From: Pseudomonadota bacterium
Lineage (GTDB): Bacteria; Myxococcota_A; Polyangia; Polyangiales; Polyangiaceae
Length of the DNA stretch: 64,000 bases
Assembly (NCBI GenBank): GCA_023431345.1
Contig: JAEYWK010000070.1
Span: 57,194-121,193 of the forward strand
Direction of reading: 5' to 3'
A program made the translations under genes and the position numbers. The notes beneath the pieces are model-generated. The model ran no database searches, had not been told where the DNA came from, and saw only the letters and a program-made list of their open reading frames with translations. Position 1 is the first letter of the stretch. Each line of letters starts with the position of its first letter. Below, one piece after another: positions 31,111 through 43,769 of this stretch.

Positions 31111-33606
<2,496 letters not shown>

Positions 33607-33671
33607 GGGTCAGCTCACGCGGGCCGGCCGTTTCAGGGTGAGGCCCCGAAAACTGAGGACTGGCCTCAGCG

Positions 33672-34925
33672 TCAGCCGACTCCCGCTTCCTTGTGATACA
33701 CGATGAGAGGCGCGTCGCCTTTGTTGACGGCGTCCTCGTTGACGACGACTTCTTTGATGCCCTGCTTGGAGGGCACGTCGTACATGACGTCGAGCATGGC
33801 CTCTTCCATGATGGCGCGGAGGCCGCGCGCGCCGCTCTCGCGGGTCAGCGCTTCACGGGCGATGGCTTGCAGCGCACCCTTGGTGAACTTCAGCTTCACG
33901 CCGTCCATCTCGAACATCTTCTGGAACTGCTTCACCAAGCTGTTCTTCGGCTTGGTCAAGATGTCGATCAGCGCGTCTTCGCTCAGCTCGTGCAAGGTGG
34001 CGATCACGGGCAGGCGGCCGATGAACTCGGGGATGAGGCCGAACTTGAGCAAGTCCTCCGGCTGCACCTCGTTGAGGAGCTGGCCGAGCTTCATGTCGTT
34101 CTTGCTCTTCACGTCGGCGCCGAAGCCCATGCGCGATTGGCCGAGGCGACGCTGGATGATCTGGTCGAGCCCGACGAAGGCGCCGCCGCAGATGAAGAGG
34201 ATGTTGCTCGTGTCGACCTGCAGGAAATCCTGCTGGGGGTGCTTGCGACCGCCCTTGGGAGGCACGTTGGCGACCGTGCCTTCGATGATCTTGAGCAGCG
34301 CTTGCTGCACGCCTTCACCGGACACGTCACGCGTGATGGAGGGGTTGTCGCTCTTGCGGCTGATCTTGTCGATTTCGTCGATGTAGACGATGCCGCGCTG
34401 CGCGCGCTCGACGTCGTGATCGGCGTTCTGCAACAGCTGCACGATGATGTTCTCGACGTCTTCACCGACGTAACCCGCTTCCGTGAGCGTGGTCGCGTCG
34501 GCGATCGCGAACGGCACCTTGAGGATCTTGGCGAGCGTCTGCGCCAAGAGCGTCTTGCCGGAGCCGGTCGGGCCGAGCAGCAAGATGTTGCTCTTGCCGA
34601 GCTCGACGTCGTCGGTCGCTACCTTCGTGTCGATGCGCTTGTAGTGGTTGTAGACGGCGACCGAGAGCACCTTCTTGGCGCGATCTTGGCCGACGACGTA
34701 GTCGTCGAGGATCGCTTTGATCTCCGACGGCTTGGGCATCGGGTCCGAGCCACCAGCGGGCTCGTCCTTCTCGACTTCCTCGGCAATGATGTCGTTGCAG
34801 AGGGCGATGCACTCATCGCAGATATAGACGGTAGGGCCCGCGATGAGCTTTTTGACTTCCTTCTGCGACTTTCCGCAGAAGGAGCAGCACAGGTTCCCGT
34901 TGGATTCGTCTCGCCTTCTCTCCAC
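33672..34925 (-). CDS. clpX: ATP-dependent Clp protease ATP-binding subunit ClpX
   Basis: 417 residues from a GTG at 34925. N-terminal zinc-binding domain with four cysteines (CSFCGKSQ and YICDECIALC), AAA+ core with Walker A GPTGSGKTL near 120, IVYIDEIDKI, RGIVY, pore loop region, and the IGF-type loop region for ClpP docking. Unfolds substrates for ClpP. Own promoter upstream (34958-34987). Confidence 0.97.
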   Translation of the reverse strand: MERRRDESNGNLCCSFCGKSQKEVKKLIAGPTVYICDECIALCNDIIAEEVEKDEPAGGSDPMPKPSEIKAILDDYVVGQDRAKKVLSVAVYNHYKRIDTKVATDDVELGKSNILLLGPTGSGKTLLAQTLAKILKVPFAIADATTLTEAGYVGEDVENIIVQLLQNADHDVERAQRGIVYIDEIDKISRKSDNPSITRDVSGEGVQQALLKIIEGTVANVPPKGGRKHPQQDFLQVDTSNILFICGGAFVGLDQIIQRRLGQSRMGFGADVKSKNDMKLGQLLNEVQPEDLLKFGLIPEFIGRLPVIATLHELSEDALIDILTKPKNSLVKQFQKMFEMDGVKLKFTKGALQAIAREALTRESGARGLRAIMEEAMLDVMYDVPSKQGIKEVVVNEDAVNKGDAPLIVYHKEAGVG

Positions 34926-34957
34926 GTTTCGCTCTCTCGCCGATGCCGGATGTTCGG

Positions 34958-34987
34958 ATTATCGTTTCGGAATTCGTGAAATTGTAA
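34958..34987 (-). promoter_or_regulatory. Sigma-70-like promoter of clpX
   Basis: On the minus strand TTACAA (34987-34982), 18-base spacer, GATAAT (34963-34958), about 33 bases before the clpX start. Confidence 0.5.
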
Positions 34988-35304
34988 GGCGCCCTGCAGC
35001 CCATCGCAAGGAGATGCGCCTGCCTACATCGCGTAGCGGCACAACGCTCGCGCAAGCTAAGTGCCTCATCTGCCTCTGACCCCGTAGGCGCGGGGCCCCA
35101 AGGCCACGCTGCTCTCGCCGGGAGCGCGTGCCCACGAGCCGACGGAGTCGTCATTCGCGACGCGATGCACGAGGCCGAAGGGGGTGGGCATGCGCGCAGG
35201 GCCGCGGCACAGCTCGCGCGGGGCGCGAAACGGCGAGGCCGAGGAGGGAGTGACCGAGAGCCCTGCGATTACGCGATGATAAGCGTCGATCCTTCGAGCA
35301 GGAG
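34988..35304. other. Intergenic region between clpP and clpX without a gene
   Basis: About 320 bases. The open frames here are short and do not look like protein. Contains only the clpX promoter at its left edge. No clear hairpin terminator for clpP was found. Confidence 0.5.
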
Positions 35305-35979
35305 TCAGGGCTTTTCGACCTTCTTCTTGTGCTCGAAGATCTCGTCGATGATGCCGTATTCTTTGGCCTGCTGCGCGCCCATGTAGAAGTCGCGCTCGAT
35401 GTCCTTGGCCAGCTCGTCACGGTTTTTGCCGGTGCTCTTGACCAGGATGTCGGTGAGGACGTCCTTCATGTGACGAATTTCACGCGCTTGGATCTCGATG
35501 TCGGTCGCCTGACCGCGAGCGCCGCCGAGCGGCTGGTGAATCATGATGCGCGAGTGCGGGAGCACGTAGCGACGACCCTTGAGACCGGCACCGAGCAGCA
35601 CCGCGCCCATGCTGGCGGCTTGCCCGACGCAGATGGTGCTGACGTTGCAGCGCACGTACTGCATCGTGTCGTAGATCGCCAAGCCCGCCGTGACCACGCC
35701 GCCCGGCGAGTTGATGTAGAGCTGGATGTCCTTGTCGGGATCCTCGCTCTCGAGGAACAAGAACTGCGCGATGATGATGTTGGCGACGTCGTCATCGACG
35801 GCGCTGCCGAGGAACACGATGCGGTCTTTCAAGAGCCGCGAAAAGATGTCCCAAGTGCGCTCACCGCGGTGCGTCGTTTCCACGACGTGCGGGTAGATGA
35901 TGTTGGCCTGGGGGCGATCGTTGATCCGCTCCAGGATGTCCATGGCCTGCGCACGAGTCTCAGGGAATTTGTTCTTCAT
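35305..35979 (-). CDS. clpP: ATP-dependent Clp protease proteolytic subunit ClpP
   Basis: 224 residues from an ATG at 35979 with GGAG eight bases upstream; the frame extends further but without family similarity. Catalytic triad visible: Ser in GQAASMGAV near 121, His in LPHSRIMIHQP near 146 and Asp in ERDFYM near 195. INSPGGVVTAGLAIYDTMQY is typical. Forms the barrel that degrades proteins delivered by ClpX. Between tig and clpX as in most proteobacteria. Slightly longer at the N-terminus than E. coli ClpP. Confidence 0.97.
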   Translation of the reverse strand: MKNKFPETRAQAMDILERINDRPQANIIYPHVVETTHRGERTWDIFSRLLKDRIVFLGSAVDDDVANIIIAQFLFLESEDPDKDIQLYINSPGGVVTAGLAIYDTMQYVRCNVSTICVGQAASMGAVLLGAGLKGRRYVLPHSRIMIHQPLGGARGQATDIEIQAREIRHMKDVLTDILVKSTGKNRDELAKDIERDFYMGAQQAKEYGIIDEIFEHKKKVEKP

Positions 35980-36232
35980 GTTCGCGCTCCGCTGACGCCT
36001 AAGCCGCCTCGCGGCCTCCTCAACATACACCACCGCAGCGCCCGGGCTCGCCGGGCATGTCACTCGGGCTTCGGTGTCGATCGTGATCTGCTTCTGCCAA
36101 GACCGTCACCTTATTCCATCTTTTGGGGCCCCTGCCCCAAAAGAAAAGCCGTCCAGATGGATAGGTCGTTCAACCTAGTGGCGGGTTGGGCACCCCTGCC
36201 CAACCCATGGCGCTCGTAGCCATCGAGGCCGT
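35980..36232. repeat. Two related hairpins between tig and clpP
   Basis: Perfect inverted repeats: CTTTTGGGG-N6-CCCCAAAAG (36120-36143) and GGGTTGGGCA-N4-TGCCCAACCC (36183-36206). Both cores contain CCCCTGCCC, so they look like two members of one palindrome family. They could attenuate transcription from tig into clpP or stabilise the mRNA 3' end. Confidence 0.55.
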
Positions 36233-37516
36233 TCAGACTTCTTCGATCTTGGCCTTGGCTTCGATGATGTCGAGGACCTTGTTCTCGAGGATCATGCCGA
36301 TGAGCATCTCGCGCTTCCGCTGATCCTTGTACTGAACGCGCAGCTTGGCAAGGTTCTGCCCCGTCTGCTCGGCCAGCTCCTTCAGGCCGCTCTCGATCTC
36401 GTCGTTGCCGATCTGGATGCCTTCCTTCTTGGCAATTTCGGCCATCAGGAGACCGGCGCGCACCTTGATCTCGCTGTCTTCGGCCAATTTGCCGCGGAGC
36501 TCATCGCCCAGGCCGTTCACGCGCTGGCCCTGGCTGCGGGCGCGGTTGAGGATCTCTTGCTCGGTGAGGCGCATCTGCCGCTCGACCAGCGAGGGCGGCA
36601 CCGGCACCGGGTTGGCCCTGACGAGCTCCAGCACGAGCTGCTCGGCGAGCTGGTTGTCGCTCTGCTCCTTGGCCTGAGCCTCGAGCTTCTTCTTGATGTC
36701 GTCTTTCAGGGCCTGCAGCGTCTCGAACTCACCCACGTCTTTGGCGAACTCGTCGTCAGCGGTGGGGAGGACGCGCTCCTTGATGTCCTTGATCGTGATC
36801 GCAAACTTCGCGGTCTTGCCCTTGAGCTTCGGGTGCGGATGCTGCTCGGGCATCGGCACCTCGGCGGAGGCGGCGTCGCCCACGCTCTTGCCGAGCACGG
36901 CCTCTTCGATTTGCGGCAGCAGCGTGCCGCTACCCAGCTCGACCTGAAAGTCGGTCGCGCCCGCGTCCTCGATCGTTTCGCCGTCGACCGACACCACGAA
37001 GTCGATGGTGACCTGGTCACCGCTCACGCTGGCGCGCGGCTCCTTCGGCGGCTCGAGCGTGGAGTGCGCGCGGCGCACGGCGTCGAGCTCCGTGCCGATC
37101 GCCTCTTCGCTGATCTCGATCTTCGGGCGCTTGGCGCCGAGACCTTCGTACGTCACTCCCGAGATCTCGGGCAGCACCTCGACGCGAGCCTTGTAGGAGA
37201 ACGGCTTGTTCTCCTCCACGCCCTGCGTTTCGACGGCCGGCGACGTGACCGGCTGCATCTTCTGATCGGTCACCGCTTGCGGGAACGTCTCGTCGACGAG
37301 CTTCTGCGCGACGTCGGCCGCGATGCGCGCGCCGTACAGGTGCGAGAGCACCTTTCGCGGCGCCTTGCCCGGACGAAAACCACTGACTCGCGCCGTGCGC
37401 GCGACTTGGTTGTACGCCTTGTCGATCTCCGTCTTGACGTGGGCCACGCCCACCTCGACGTCGAACTCCACCAAAACCGGGCTCAGCCTCTGAACGTTGA
37501 CTTGCATCTCGACCAT
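36233..37516 (-). CDS. tig: Trigger factor (ribosome-associated chaperone)
   Basis: 427 residues from the first ATG at 37516 (ATG at 37507 is possible). N-terminal ribosome-binding domain with signature GFRPGKAPRKVLSHLYG (about 46-62), FKBP-type peptidyl-prolyl isomerase domain with VTIDFVVSVDGETIEDAGAT and PQIEEAVLGKSVGD (about 150-210), and a long helical C-terminal chaperone domain. Binds nascent chains at the ribosome exit. First gene of the tig-clpP-clpX-lon cluster. Confidence 0.96.
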   Translation of the reverse strand: MVEMQVNVQRLSPVLVEFDVEVGVAHVKTEIDKAYNQVARTARVSGFRPGKAPRKVLSHLYGARIAADVAQKLVDETFPQAVTDQKMQPVTSPAVETQGVEENKPFSYKARVEVLPEISGVTYEGLGAKRPKIEISEEAIGTELDAVRRAHSTLEPPKEPRASVSGDQVTIDFVVSVDGETIEDAGATDFQVELGSGTLLPQIEEAVLGKSVGDAASAEVPMPEQHPHPKLKGKTAKFAITIKDIKERVLPTADDEFAKDVGEFETLQALKDDIKKKLEAQAKEQSDNQLAEQLVLELVRANPVPVPPSLVERQMRLTEQEILNRARSQGQRVNGLGDELRGKLAEDSEIKVRAGLLMAEIAKKEGIQIGNDEIESGLKELAEQTGQNLAKLRVQYKDQRKREMLIGMILENKVLDIIEAKAKIEEV

Positions 37517-37688
37517 GACAGCGCGGCAGACCTTACATGCCGCAGAGACAACGTCAACGTAATCCCGCGTTATTCTCGCCGTAAACGCGCCCGCGGCGGC
37601 GCCTGCGTCCGGCGCTCACGTAAGCGCCGCATCGGCGTGGCCATTCGAGGCAGCGGGACGAGCGCGGGACCAGAGCGTGGATTCAGAC

Positions 37689-37729
37689 AAAAAAAGCGGA
37701 CCCGCTACGGAGGCAGCCGTAGCGGGTCC
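37689..37729 (-). terminator. Strong intrinsic terminator after the small-gene pair
   Basis: On the minus strand a perfect 13-bp stem (GGACCCGCTACGG with its complement, 37729-37717 and 37710-37698), six-base loop and a run of seven T (37695-37689). Ends the leftward transcript of 38180-37768, well before tig. Confidence 0.9.
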
Positions 37730-37767
37730 TGAAGTCCCGGGAGAGGGACCAAAGTCGGTGGGTGAGC

Positions 37768-37944
37768 TCAGTCGTCTTGCTCGGCAGCCCAAAGCTTCGC
37801 CTCGAAGGGATCGAGGTCGAAGTCGAGCTCCTGCGCGCCGGTCGATTCGATTTCGTCCGACGAAGACCAACCAATCCGCATGTCGGGACGGAGGGTGTCG
37901 CGCTCGAAGTCTGCGAAAGTGGAGTAATTCTTAGGCGAAGCCAT
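37768..37944 (-). CDS. Small acidic hypothetical protein (58 aa)
   Basis: 58 residues from an ATG at 37944 with AAGGAGA upstream. Strongly acidic, aromatic sequence: NYSTFADFERDTLRPDMRIG, then DEIESTGAQELDFDLDPFEA, ending LWAAEQDD. No family recognised. Ends 39 bases before a strong terminator. Acidic length and composition would fit a small regulatory or adaptor protein or a peptide precursor; this is speculation. Confidence 0.7.
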   Translation of the reverse strand: MASPKNYSTFADFERDTLRPDMRIGWSSSDEIESTGAQELDFDLDPFEAKLWAAEQDD

Positions 37945-37985
37945 GGTCGTCGAGAGTCTCCTTGTCGTCGGGGGCTCGTGGCGTG

Positions 37986-38180
37986 TCAGAGGCGGGGGGC
38001 CGGAAGGCGCGGCAGAAGGTCGATGACGGTGGCGGGAATGGGCGTGACCGGCGGCTCGAAGAACCCCTGCTCGAGGATCCGGTCTTGCGCGGCGCTGACG
38101 CTGGCGGGCGGCTCTACGAGGAGCGCCCGGCTCAGGCAGCTACGAAGTTCCAGGTTTTGAGCGGGAGTGCGTCGTTCCAA
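37986..38180 (-). CDS. Small hypothetical protein (64 aa)
   Basis: 64 residues from a TTG at 38180. Helical centre (QNLELRSCLSRALLVEPPAS, then VSAAQDRILEQGFFEPPVTP) and a proline-rich end LLPRLPAPRL. 41 bases upstream of the 58-aa gene, same strand, so a two-gene operon. A possible promoter (TTGGAC, 17 bases, TACTCT) lies upstream on the minus strand around 38210-38240. No family recognised. Confidence 0.6.
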   Translation of the reverse strand: MERRTPAQNLELRSCLSRALLVEPPASVSAAQDRILEQGFFEPPVTPIPATVIDLLPRLPAPRL

Positions 38181-38354
38181 GCAAGCCTACTTGCACCTAC
38201 ATCTACGTACAGAGTACGACAGAGGAGCCATTTGTCCAAAATTGTTGGGATAGTTCGATAAGGGAGCGGTCAACGGTCACCGAGCCGGCCAACCGCCGAC
38301 CGCTCACCGACCGTGACCGCCCACCACCGTTCCGAGCTAGGGTCCGCCTCACGC

Positions 38355-39112
<758 letters not shown>

Positions 39113-39116
<4 letters not shown>

Positions 39117-40021
39117 ACGATCCGAAGAAGCCGGTGCGTGGACTTGGCCGAGGGCTCGACGCGCTGCTGCCCGCGCGTATGCCGGCGCCCGCGGAGCGAC
39201 CTGCGACGGCCGCGCCCAGCGCCGGCTACGGCGAAGGCAACGTGTTCTCTTGTCCGATCGACAAGATCATTCCGCAGCGCGGCCAACCCCGGCAGCACTT
39301 CGACTCGGAGCGCCTCGACGAGCTCGCCTCCAGCTTGCGCGAGCACGGCTTGCTCGAGCCGCTGGTGGTGCGTCGGCGTCCGGGTCACGACGACTTCGAG
39401 CTGATCGCGGGCGAGCGGCGCTGGCGCGCGGCGCAGCGCGCCGACTTGAAGCAAGTGCTCGTCGTCGTGCGCGACGTCTCGGCCAAAGACGCCTTCGAGT
39501 TGGCGCTGATCGAGAACATCCAGCGGGAAGATCTCGATCCCATCGAATTTGCCGAGGCGATGGATCGGCTCGTCAAAGAGCACGGCTATACCCAAGACAC
39601 CCTCGCTCAGCGAGTCGGCAAAGATCGTTCGACGATCGCCAACGCCTTGCGCCTGCTGCGGCTGCCCGCGAACGTGCGCGAGAAGGTCGTCATCGGCGAG
39701 CTGAGCGAAGGCCACGCGCGGGCCCTGCTCGGCGCTCCCGATGACAAACAGCTGTCCGACCTAGCCGAAAAAGTCGTGCGAGGGCGGCTGAGCGTGCGTC
39801 AGACGGAAGCGCTCGTGCGCACCGCCAAAGACGGCAAGGCCCCGGCCGGCAAGGGCGGCAGCGGCAAAGACAAGCCTGCCAACGTGCGCGATCTCGAGGC
39901 TCGCCTCACCAAGCGGCTCGGCACCAAGGTCGAAGTGCGCGAGAAAGACGGCAAGGGCGAGATCATCGTCAAGTATGCCAACTGGGACGAGCTGGACCGC
40001 ATCCTCGACGTGATCCTCTGA
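39113..40021 (+). CDS. parB: Chromosome-partitioning protein ParB (Spo0J)
   Basis: 302 residues from a GTG at 39113. N-terminal VRGLGRGLDALLP is the ParA-contact motif. CTPase/N-domain contains PRQHFDSERLDELASSLREH and the C-motif GERRWRAAQRA. HTH about 165-190 (TLAQRVGKDRSTIANALRLL). Lys/Gly-rich linker and C-terminal dimerisation domain. Binds parS sites and spreads as a CTP clamp. I did not locate a parS site. Confidence 0.96.
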
Positions 40022-40120
40022 CCACCGCCAGCGGGCGAGCCACGTCGCGTCGCGATTTTTGACGAGCATCCCCTAGGCCACGGACACTATAGAGGTGTCG
40101 GTCGGACGTGGGAGCATGTG

Positions 40121-41935
40121 ATGGGTAGATTCATTCGGTGTGGTGTTTTGGTTGGGGCTGCGCTTTCAGCGTGGGCCTGCGGTAGCAGCAAGCAAACGAC
40201 TCCGTCGGCCGCGCTCACGTGCGAGCCTGGCGCGCGCCGCTGCGATGGCTTGACCGTGAAGGTGTGTGACGACGACGGCGCCAAAGAGACGATCGAGGCC
40301 ACTTGCGCGGGCTCGTGCGCCGGTGAGGGCGAGTGCGCGGAGACGATTTGCGCCCCCAACACCAGGTTCTGCAAAGACTCCGCCGTCTACAAATGCAACT
40401 CGAGCGGCAGCAGCAGCCTGCTCACCGAAACGTGCACCTCCCGCGAGCGCTGCGTCGAAGGCAATGGCGACGCCGACTGCGCCGACTTGAAGTGCACGGC
40501 CGGCGCGGCCGTGTGCGACGGCAGCGTGGCCACGAAGTGCGCCGCGGACGGCTCGGGCCCCCGCCCCGGTGGCACTGACTGCAAAGCGAAGGGCGAGGCC
40601 TGCGTCGACGGCGCCTGCCAAGCGCAAAGCTGCAAGCCTGGCAGCAAGCTCTGCGAGCAAGGCAACGTGTACCTCTGCAATGGCAGCGGTACGGGTACGA
40701 GCCTCTTGGCGGAGTGCGGCACCCGAGAAGCCTGCGACGGTGACCTGGCCGCTTGCCGGCCGAAGGTATGTGAGCCGAGCAAGCTAGCCTGCGACGGCCC
40801 GCGCGCCGCCACCTGCAACGCCTACGGCACGGGGTGGGTCGCCGGCGGCACCGATTGCGCGTCCAGGAACGAGCTCTGCGTCGGAGGCAGCTGCAGGAAG
40901 CAGACGTGCACGGCTTACGCTGAGTTCTGTAAAGAGGGCAACGTCCATAGCTGCGACGCCGCGGGCGTCTCGAGCCAGTTGCACCAAGTGTGTGACCCCG
41001 AGTACTCGTACTGCGAACAATACAGCAGCTACGCCACTTGCAGTCCGAACGCTTGCAAGGCGGGGGAAAAGCTGTGCCATGGCAACGTGATCAAGACGTG
41101 CACGGCAATGTCGACGTACCCCGACACGGGCACCGTGTGTGACGAAGACAGCTACTGCGAGGACGCGGAGTGCAAGCCGCGCGCCTGCGATATCTTCGAG
41201 TACTACTGCGAAGACGGCGACATCTATTACTGCGAGGACTATGGCGGGACCCTGCCGGGCCAGCTGCCGCAGCAGGTTTGCCCCTCGGAGACCGAGTGCA
41301 AGAAGCTAGCGAGCGGCGTGGCGTGCGTGGCGGTGCCGTGTCACCCGGGCGCGACGTCGTGCGTGGGAAACCAAGTGGGCACGTGCGCGTCCGACGGCAG
41401 TGGTCTCAGCAAAGTGACGGACGACTGCGCGAGCGCTGGCAACGTCTGCGACGTCAACGGTAAGTGCGCAAAGACGGTCGAAGACACGGTGGGCCTGCCC
41501 GAGTCGAGCGATGTGGGTGGCTCAGGCGACTTCATGGGCAACGTGTTCGAGGTGACGGCGGCCCGCAAGCTGACGGAAATCGGGATGAGCCTCGTGCTCG
41601 CCGTGCCGCGGCAGCTCCGCTGGGTCATCTTCGAGCAAACGGGTGACATCTTCGTCGCGCGCATCGACAAGGTCGTCAACAATCAGACCAGCACCGGCTT
41701 CATCAGCTCCGGCCCGCTGAGCTACGCGCTGAAAGCGGGCAAGCGGTACCTGGTGGGCGTCGCCGTAACGGGTGGCGATGCGGTTTCGTACTACGATGGC
41801 GCGCCGTGGGTCTCGACCATCTCCTTCGGCACCACCTTCGGCGGCCTGCACACATTCTACAGCGCGCAGATCAGCGCGGACTTCATCTTCACCGAGCAGC
41901 TCTATCAAATGCGGCTGACGACCGAAGCGCTTTAG
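40121..41935 (+). CDS. Cys-rich repeat lipoprotein
   Basis: 604 residues from an ATG at 40121 with GGAG upstream. Signal peptide with lipobox SAWACG. Residues about 30-450 hold about nine repeats of roughly 45 residues with the pattern C-x-P-G-x-x-x-C-x-G/x-x-V-x-x-C followed by a paired CxxGxC (for example CKPGSKLCEQGNVYLCNGSG). C-terminal about 150 residues are cysteine-free and beta-rich, possibly a jelly-roll binding domain. Surface-exposed or periplasmic; ligand unknown. Such repeats are frequent in myxobacteria. Confidence 0.8.
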   Translation: MGRFIRCGVLVGAALSAWACGSSKQTTPSAALTCEPGARRCDGLTVKVCDDDGAKETIEATCAGSCAGEGECAETICAPNTRFCKDSAVYKCNSSGSSSLLTETCTSRERCVEGNGDADCADLKCTAGAAVCDGSVATKCAADGSGPRPGGTDCKAKGEACVDGACQAQSCKPGSKLCEQGNVYLCNGSGTGTSLLAECGTREACDGDLAACRPKVCEPSKLACDGPRAATCNAYGTGWVAGGTDCASRNELCVGGSCRKQTCTAYAEFCKEGNVHSCDAAGVSSQLHQVCDPEYSYCEQYSSYATCSPNACKAGEKLCHGNVIKTCTAMSTYPDTGTVCDEDSYCEDAECKPRACDIFEYYCEDGDIYYCEDYGGTLPGQLPQQVCPSETECKKLASGVACVAVPCHPGATSCVGNQVGTCASDGSGLSKVTDDCASAGNVCDVNGKCAKTVEDTVGLPESSDVGGSGDFMGNVFEVTAARKLTEIGMSLVLAVPRQLRWVIFEQTGDIFVARIDKVVNNQTSTGFISSGPLSYALKAGKRYLVGVAVTGGDAVSYYDGAPWVSTISFGTTFGGLHTFYSAQISADFIFTEQLYQMRLTTEAL

Positions 41936-41946
41936 AGCGACCAACG

Positions 41947-43752
41947 ATTGGCTGGAGCGAGGCAGCGCGAGCAGCCGTTCGTCACCTGTGCGCGCTCGCG
42001 GCTAGCGCGGCTCTGGCATGCGGCGGCTCGTCCCCGCCGGCGGCGAGGCCGAGCGCCGCGCCCGCGCTCAGCCCCACACCGGCGGCGGCGGATGACCGCG
42101 AGGCCGCGCCCGTGACGCCGCCGGACACGCCCGAGCTGCACCAGCAACAACTTCAGCGATTGGCCGACACCGACGGCGGCGCCGCGCTCGTCGCGGAGCT
42201 CAGCCGTCTCCCCAGCGACCCTGCCCGCGCGTTCGAGCATCAGCGGCGGATCTTCGACGCCATCGTGCGCCTGAACGACCCGGGCGCGGCCGACGCCCTC
42301 GCGCGATACGCCTCAAGTAGTCCGCACGCCCATTTCGAGACGCGCGCGGCGCTGGCGCTGGCCGCGCTCGGCGACTTGCGCGCCGTGCCGCATTTGGCAA
42401 GGCGCCTGCGCCTCGACCCTCTCGAAACCTACGGTGACCGGGGCTGGGAGGCACAGCTCAGGCGCGACGACGGCGAGCGCGTCGCCGCCGCCCGAGCGCT
42501 CGGCGATCTTGCGACACTCCATCCCGAAGCCAGCGCCTCGATCCTGAACGAATCCGAAGCGGCGCTCATCGACTGGACGCACGCCAGGCCTAGCCCTCAC
42601 ACGAACGGCCTGCGATCCCTCGCGATCTTGGGTTCACACCGCGACATCGACGCGTGGCGGGAGTGGGCCGACCCGCAAGTCGCGCTGCCGCTCGAGGGCC
42701 AGCCGCCCCCGCTGCCGGAAGAGTGGGTGGTCGCGCACACGGCGCTGCGCTGGGTGGGCAGGCTGCGTGACTCGGGCTCGCGCGACGCGCTCTACGCGAG
42801 CCTCGAGCGCCGCCCGCAGGGCTTCGTGGCCACGCAGGAGAGCGCGCTGCAAAATGGAGGCGCCATCTTGGCCATGACGTTGCGCTCGCTGGGGGTCGGA
42901 GGCGCCGAGGGTCTCTCCGAGTGGCGGGATCCGAAGGCCTTCGTGCCGCTACTCCGTCACGTGGACGAGCCCGACAACCACGAGGAGTCGCGGCTGGCGG
43001 CAGCCGCCGCGCTCGGCTGGGTCGGCAGCGACGCCGATCTGAAGAAGCTCGCGGCTCGGCTGCTGTCGCTGCCGAAGGCCAAGCTCGAGCTGGCGCTCTT
43101 GTACGCGGAGGCTCTACGCCAACGCCCGGCCGCGGGCGTTCCGCAAGCGCTGCTTTCAGCGCTGACACCGAGCCGCCCCCCTCGCCTGCGCCAGGCCATC
43201 GCCCGCGCCATCGGCAAGAGCCAGCTCGACGCCGCGAGCGAGAAGAAGCTGACGGCGCTGCTGAAAGATCCGCAGCTGCGCTCCGACGCAGCCCTCGCGT
43301 TGATGCTGGGCGGCTCTGCGAACGCCGCCGCAGCAGGCGCGGCCGCTGCCGACGCCCTCCAAGGCCTCGGAGAAGCGTGGTTCAACAGCCACGACCAGCT
43401 GACCGAAGCCTCCCTGAGCGACGGCTCGCTGCTGCGCCACATCCGCAACGCGGACGCGGTGCAGGCGGGCTGGGCGGCGCCGCTGCTCGGCCAACGGCTG
43501 CAGAGCATCCTCTACGACGCCGGGCCCCACTCGTTGACGCGCGCGGTTCTGAACGGCCGGCTCCTCGCGATCGCGCGCGGCGCGGACACCGAATCAGCGC
43601 GACTCGCCGTCCGCGCGTTCGCCCTGTTAGAGGAGCGCGGCATGCTCCTTTCGCTGTCGCGCGCAGAGGGCCCGGCGGCGGCAGCAGCGCGCAGCGAGCG
43701 CGCGCGGCTCGTCGCGCCCGCGGACGCCGCGGCGGCGGCGGCGCGCCATTGA
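41947..43752 (+). CDS. HEAT-repeat lipoprotein
   Basis: About 601 residues. A signal-like segment with lipobox ALAACGG-type (SAALACGGSS) and Ala/Pro linker precede repeated helical pairs such as FETRAALALAALGDLRAVPH, VAAARALGDLATLHP and LAAAAALGWVGSDADLKK, typical of HEAT/PBS lyase-like repeats. The frame has no ATG, GTG or TTG between the upstream stop and the signal. The given start is an ATT at 41947; a GTG at 41806 inside the upstream gene is the alternative. Probable scaffold or binding protein at the envelope. Confidence 0.7.
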   Translation: MGWSEAARAAVRHLCALAASAALACGGSSPPAARPSAAPALSPTPAAADDREAAPVTPPDTPELHQQQLQRLADTDGGAALVAELSRLPSDPARAFEHQRRIFDAIVRLNDPGAADALARYASSSPHAHFETRAALALAALGDLRAVPHLARRLRLDPLETYGDRGWEAQLRRDDGERVAAARALGDLATLHPEASASILNESEAALIDWTHARPSPHTNGLRSLAILGSHRDIDAWREWADPQVALPLEGQPPPLPEEWVVAHTALRWVGRLRDSGSRDALYASLERRPQGFVATQESALQNGGAILAMTLRSLGVGGAEGLSEWRDPKAFVPLLRHVDEPDNHEESRLAAAAALGWVGSDADLKKLAARLLSLPKAKLELALLYAEALRQRPAAGVPQALLSALTPSRPPRLRQAIARAIGKSQLDAASEKKLTALLKDPQLRSDAALALMLGGSANAAAAGAAAADALQGLGEAWFNSHDQLTEASLSDGSLLRHIRNADAVQAGWAAPLLGQRLQSILYDAGPHSLTRAVLNGRLLAIARGADTESARLAVRAFALLEERGMLLSLSRAEGPAAAAARSERARLVAPADAAAAAARH

Positions 43753-43769
43753 GGGCCCGGGCAGCGCGG

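Noticed and set aside
35329..36219. Long plus-strand frames opposite clpP, tig, clpX, lon and glnD
   Set aside because: All are antisense shadows of strongly identified genes.
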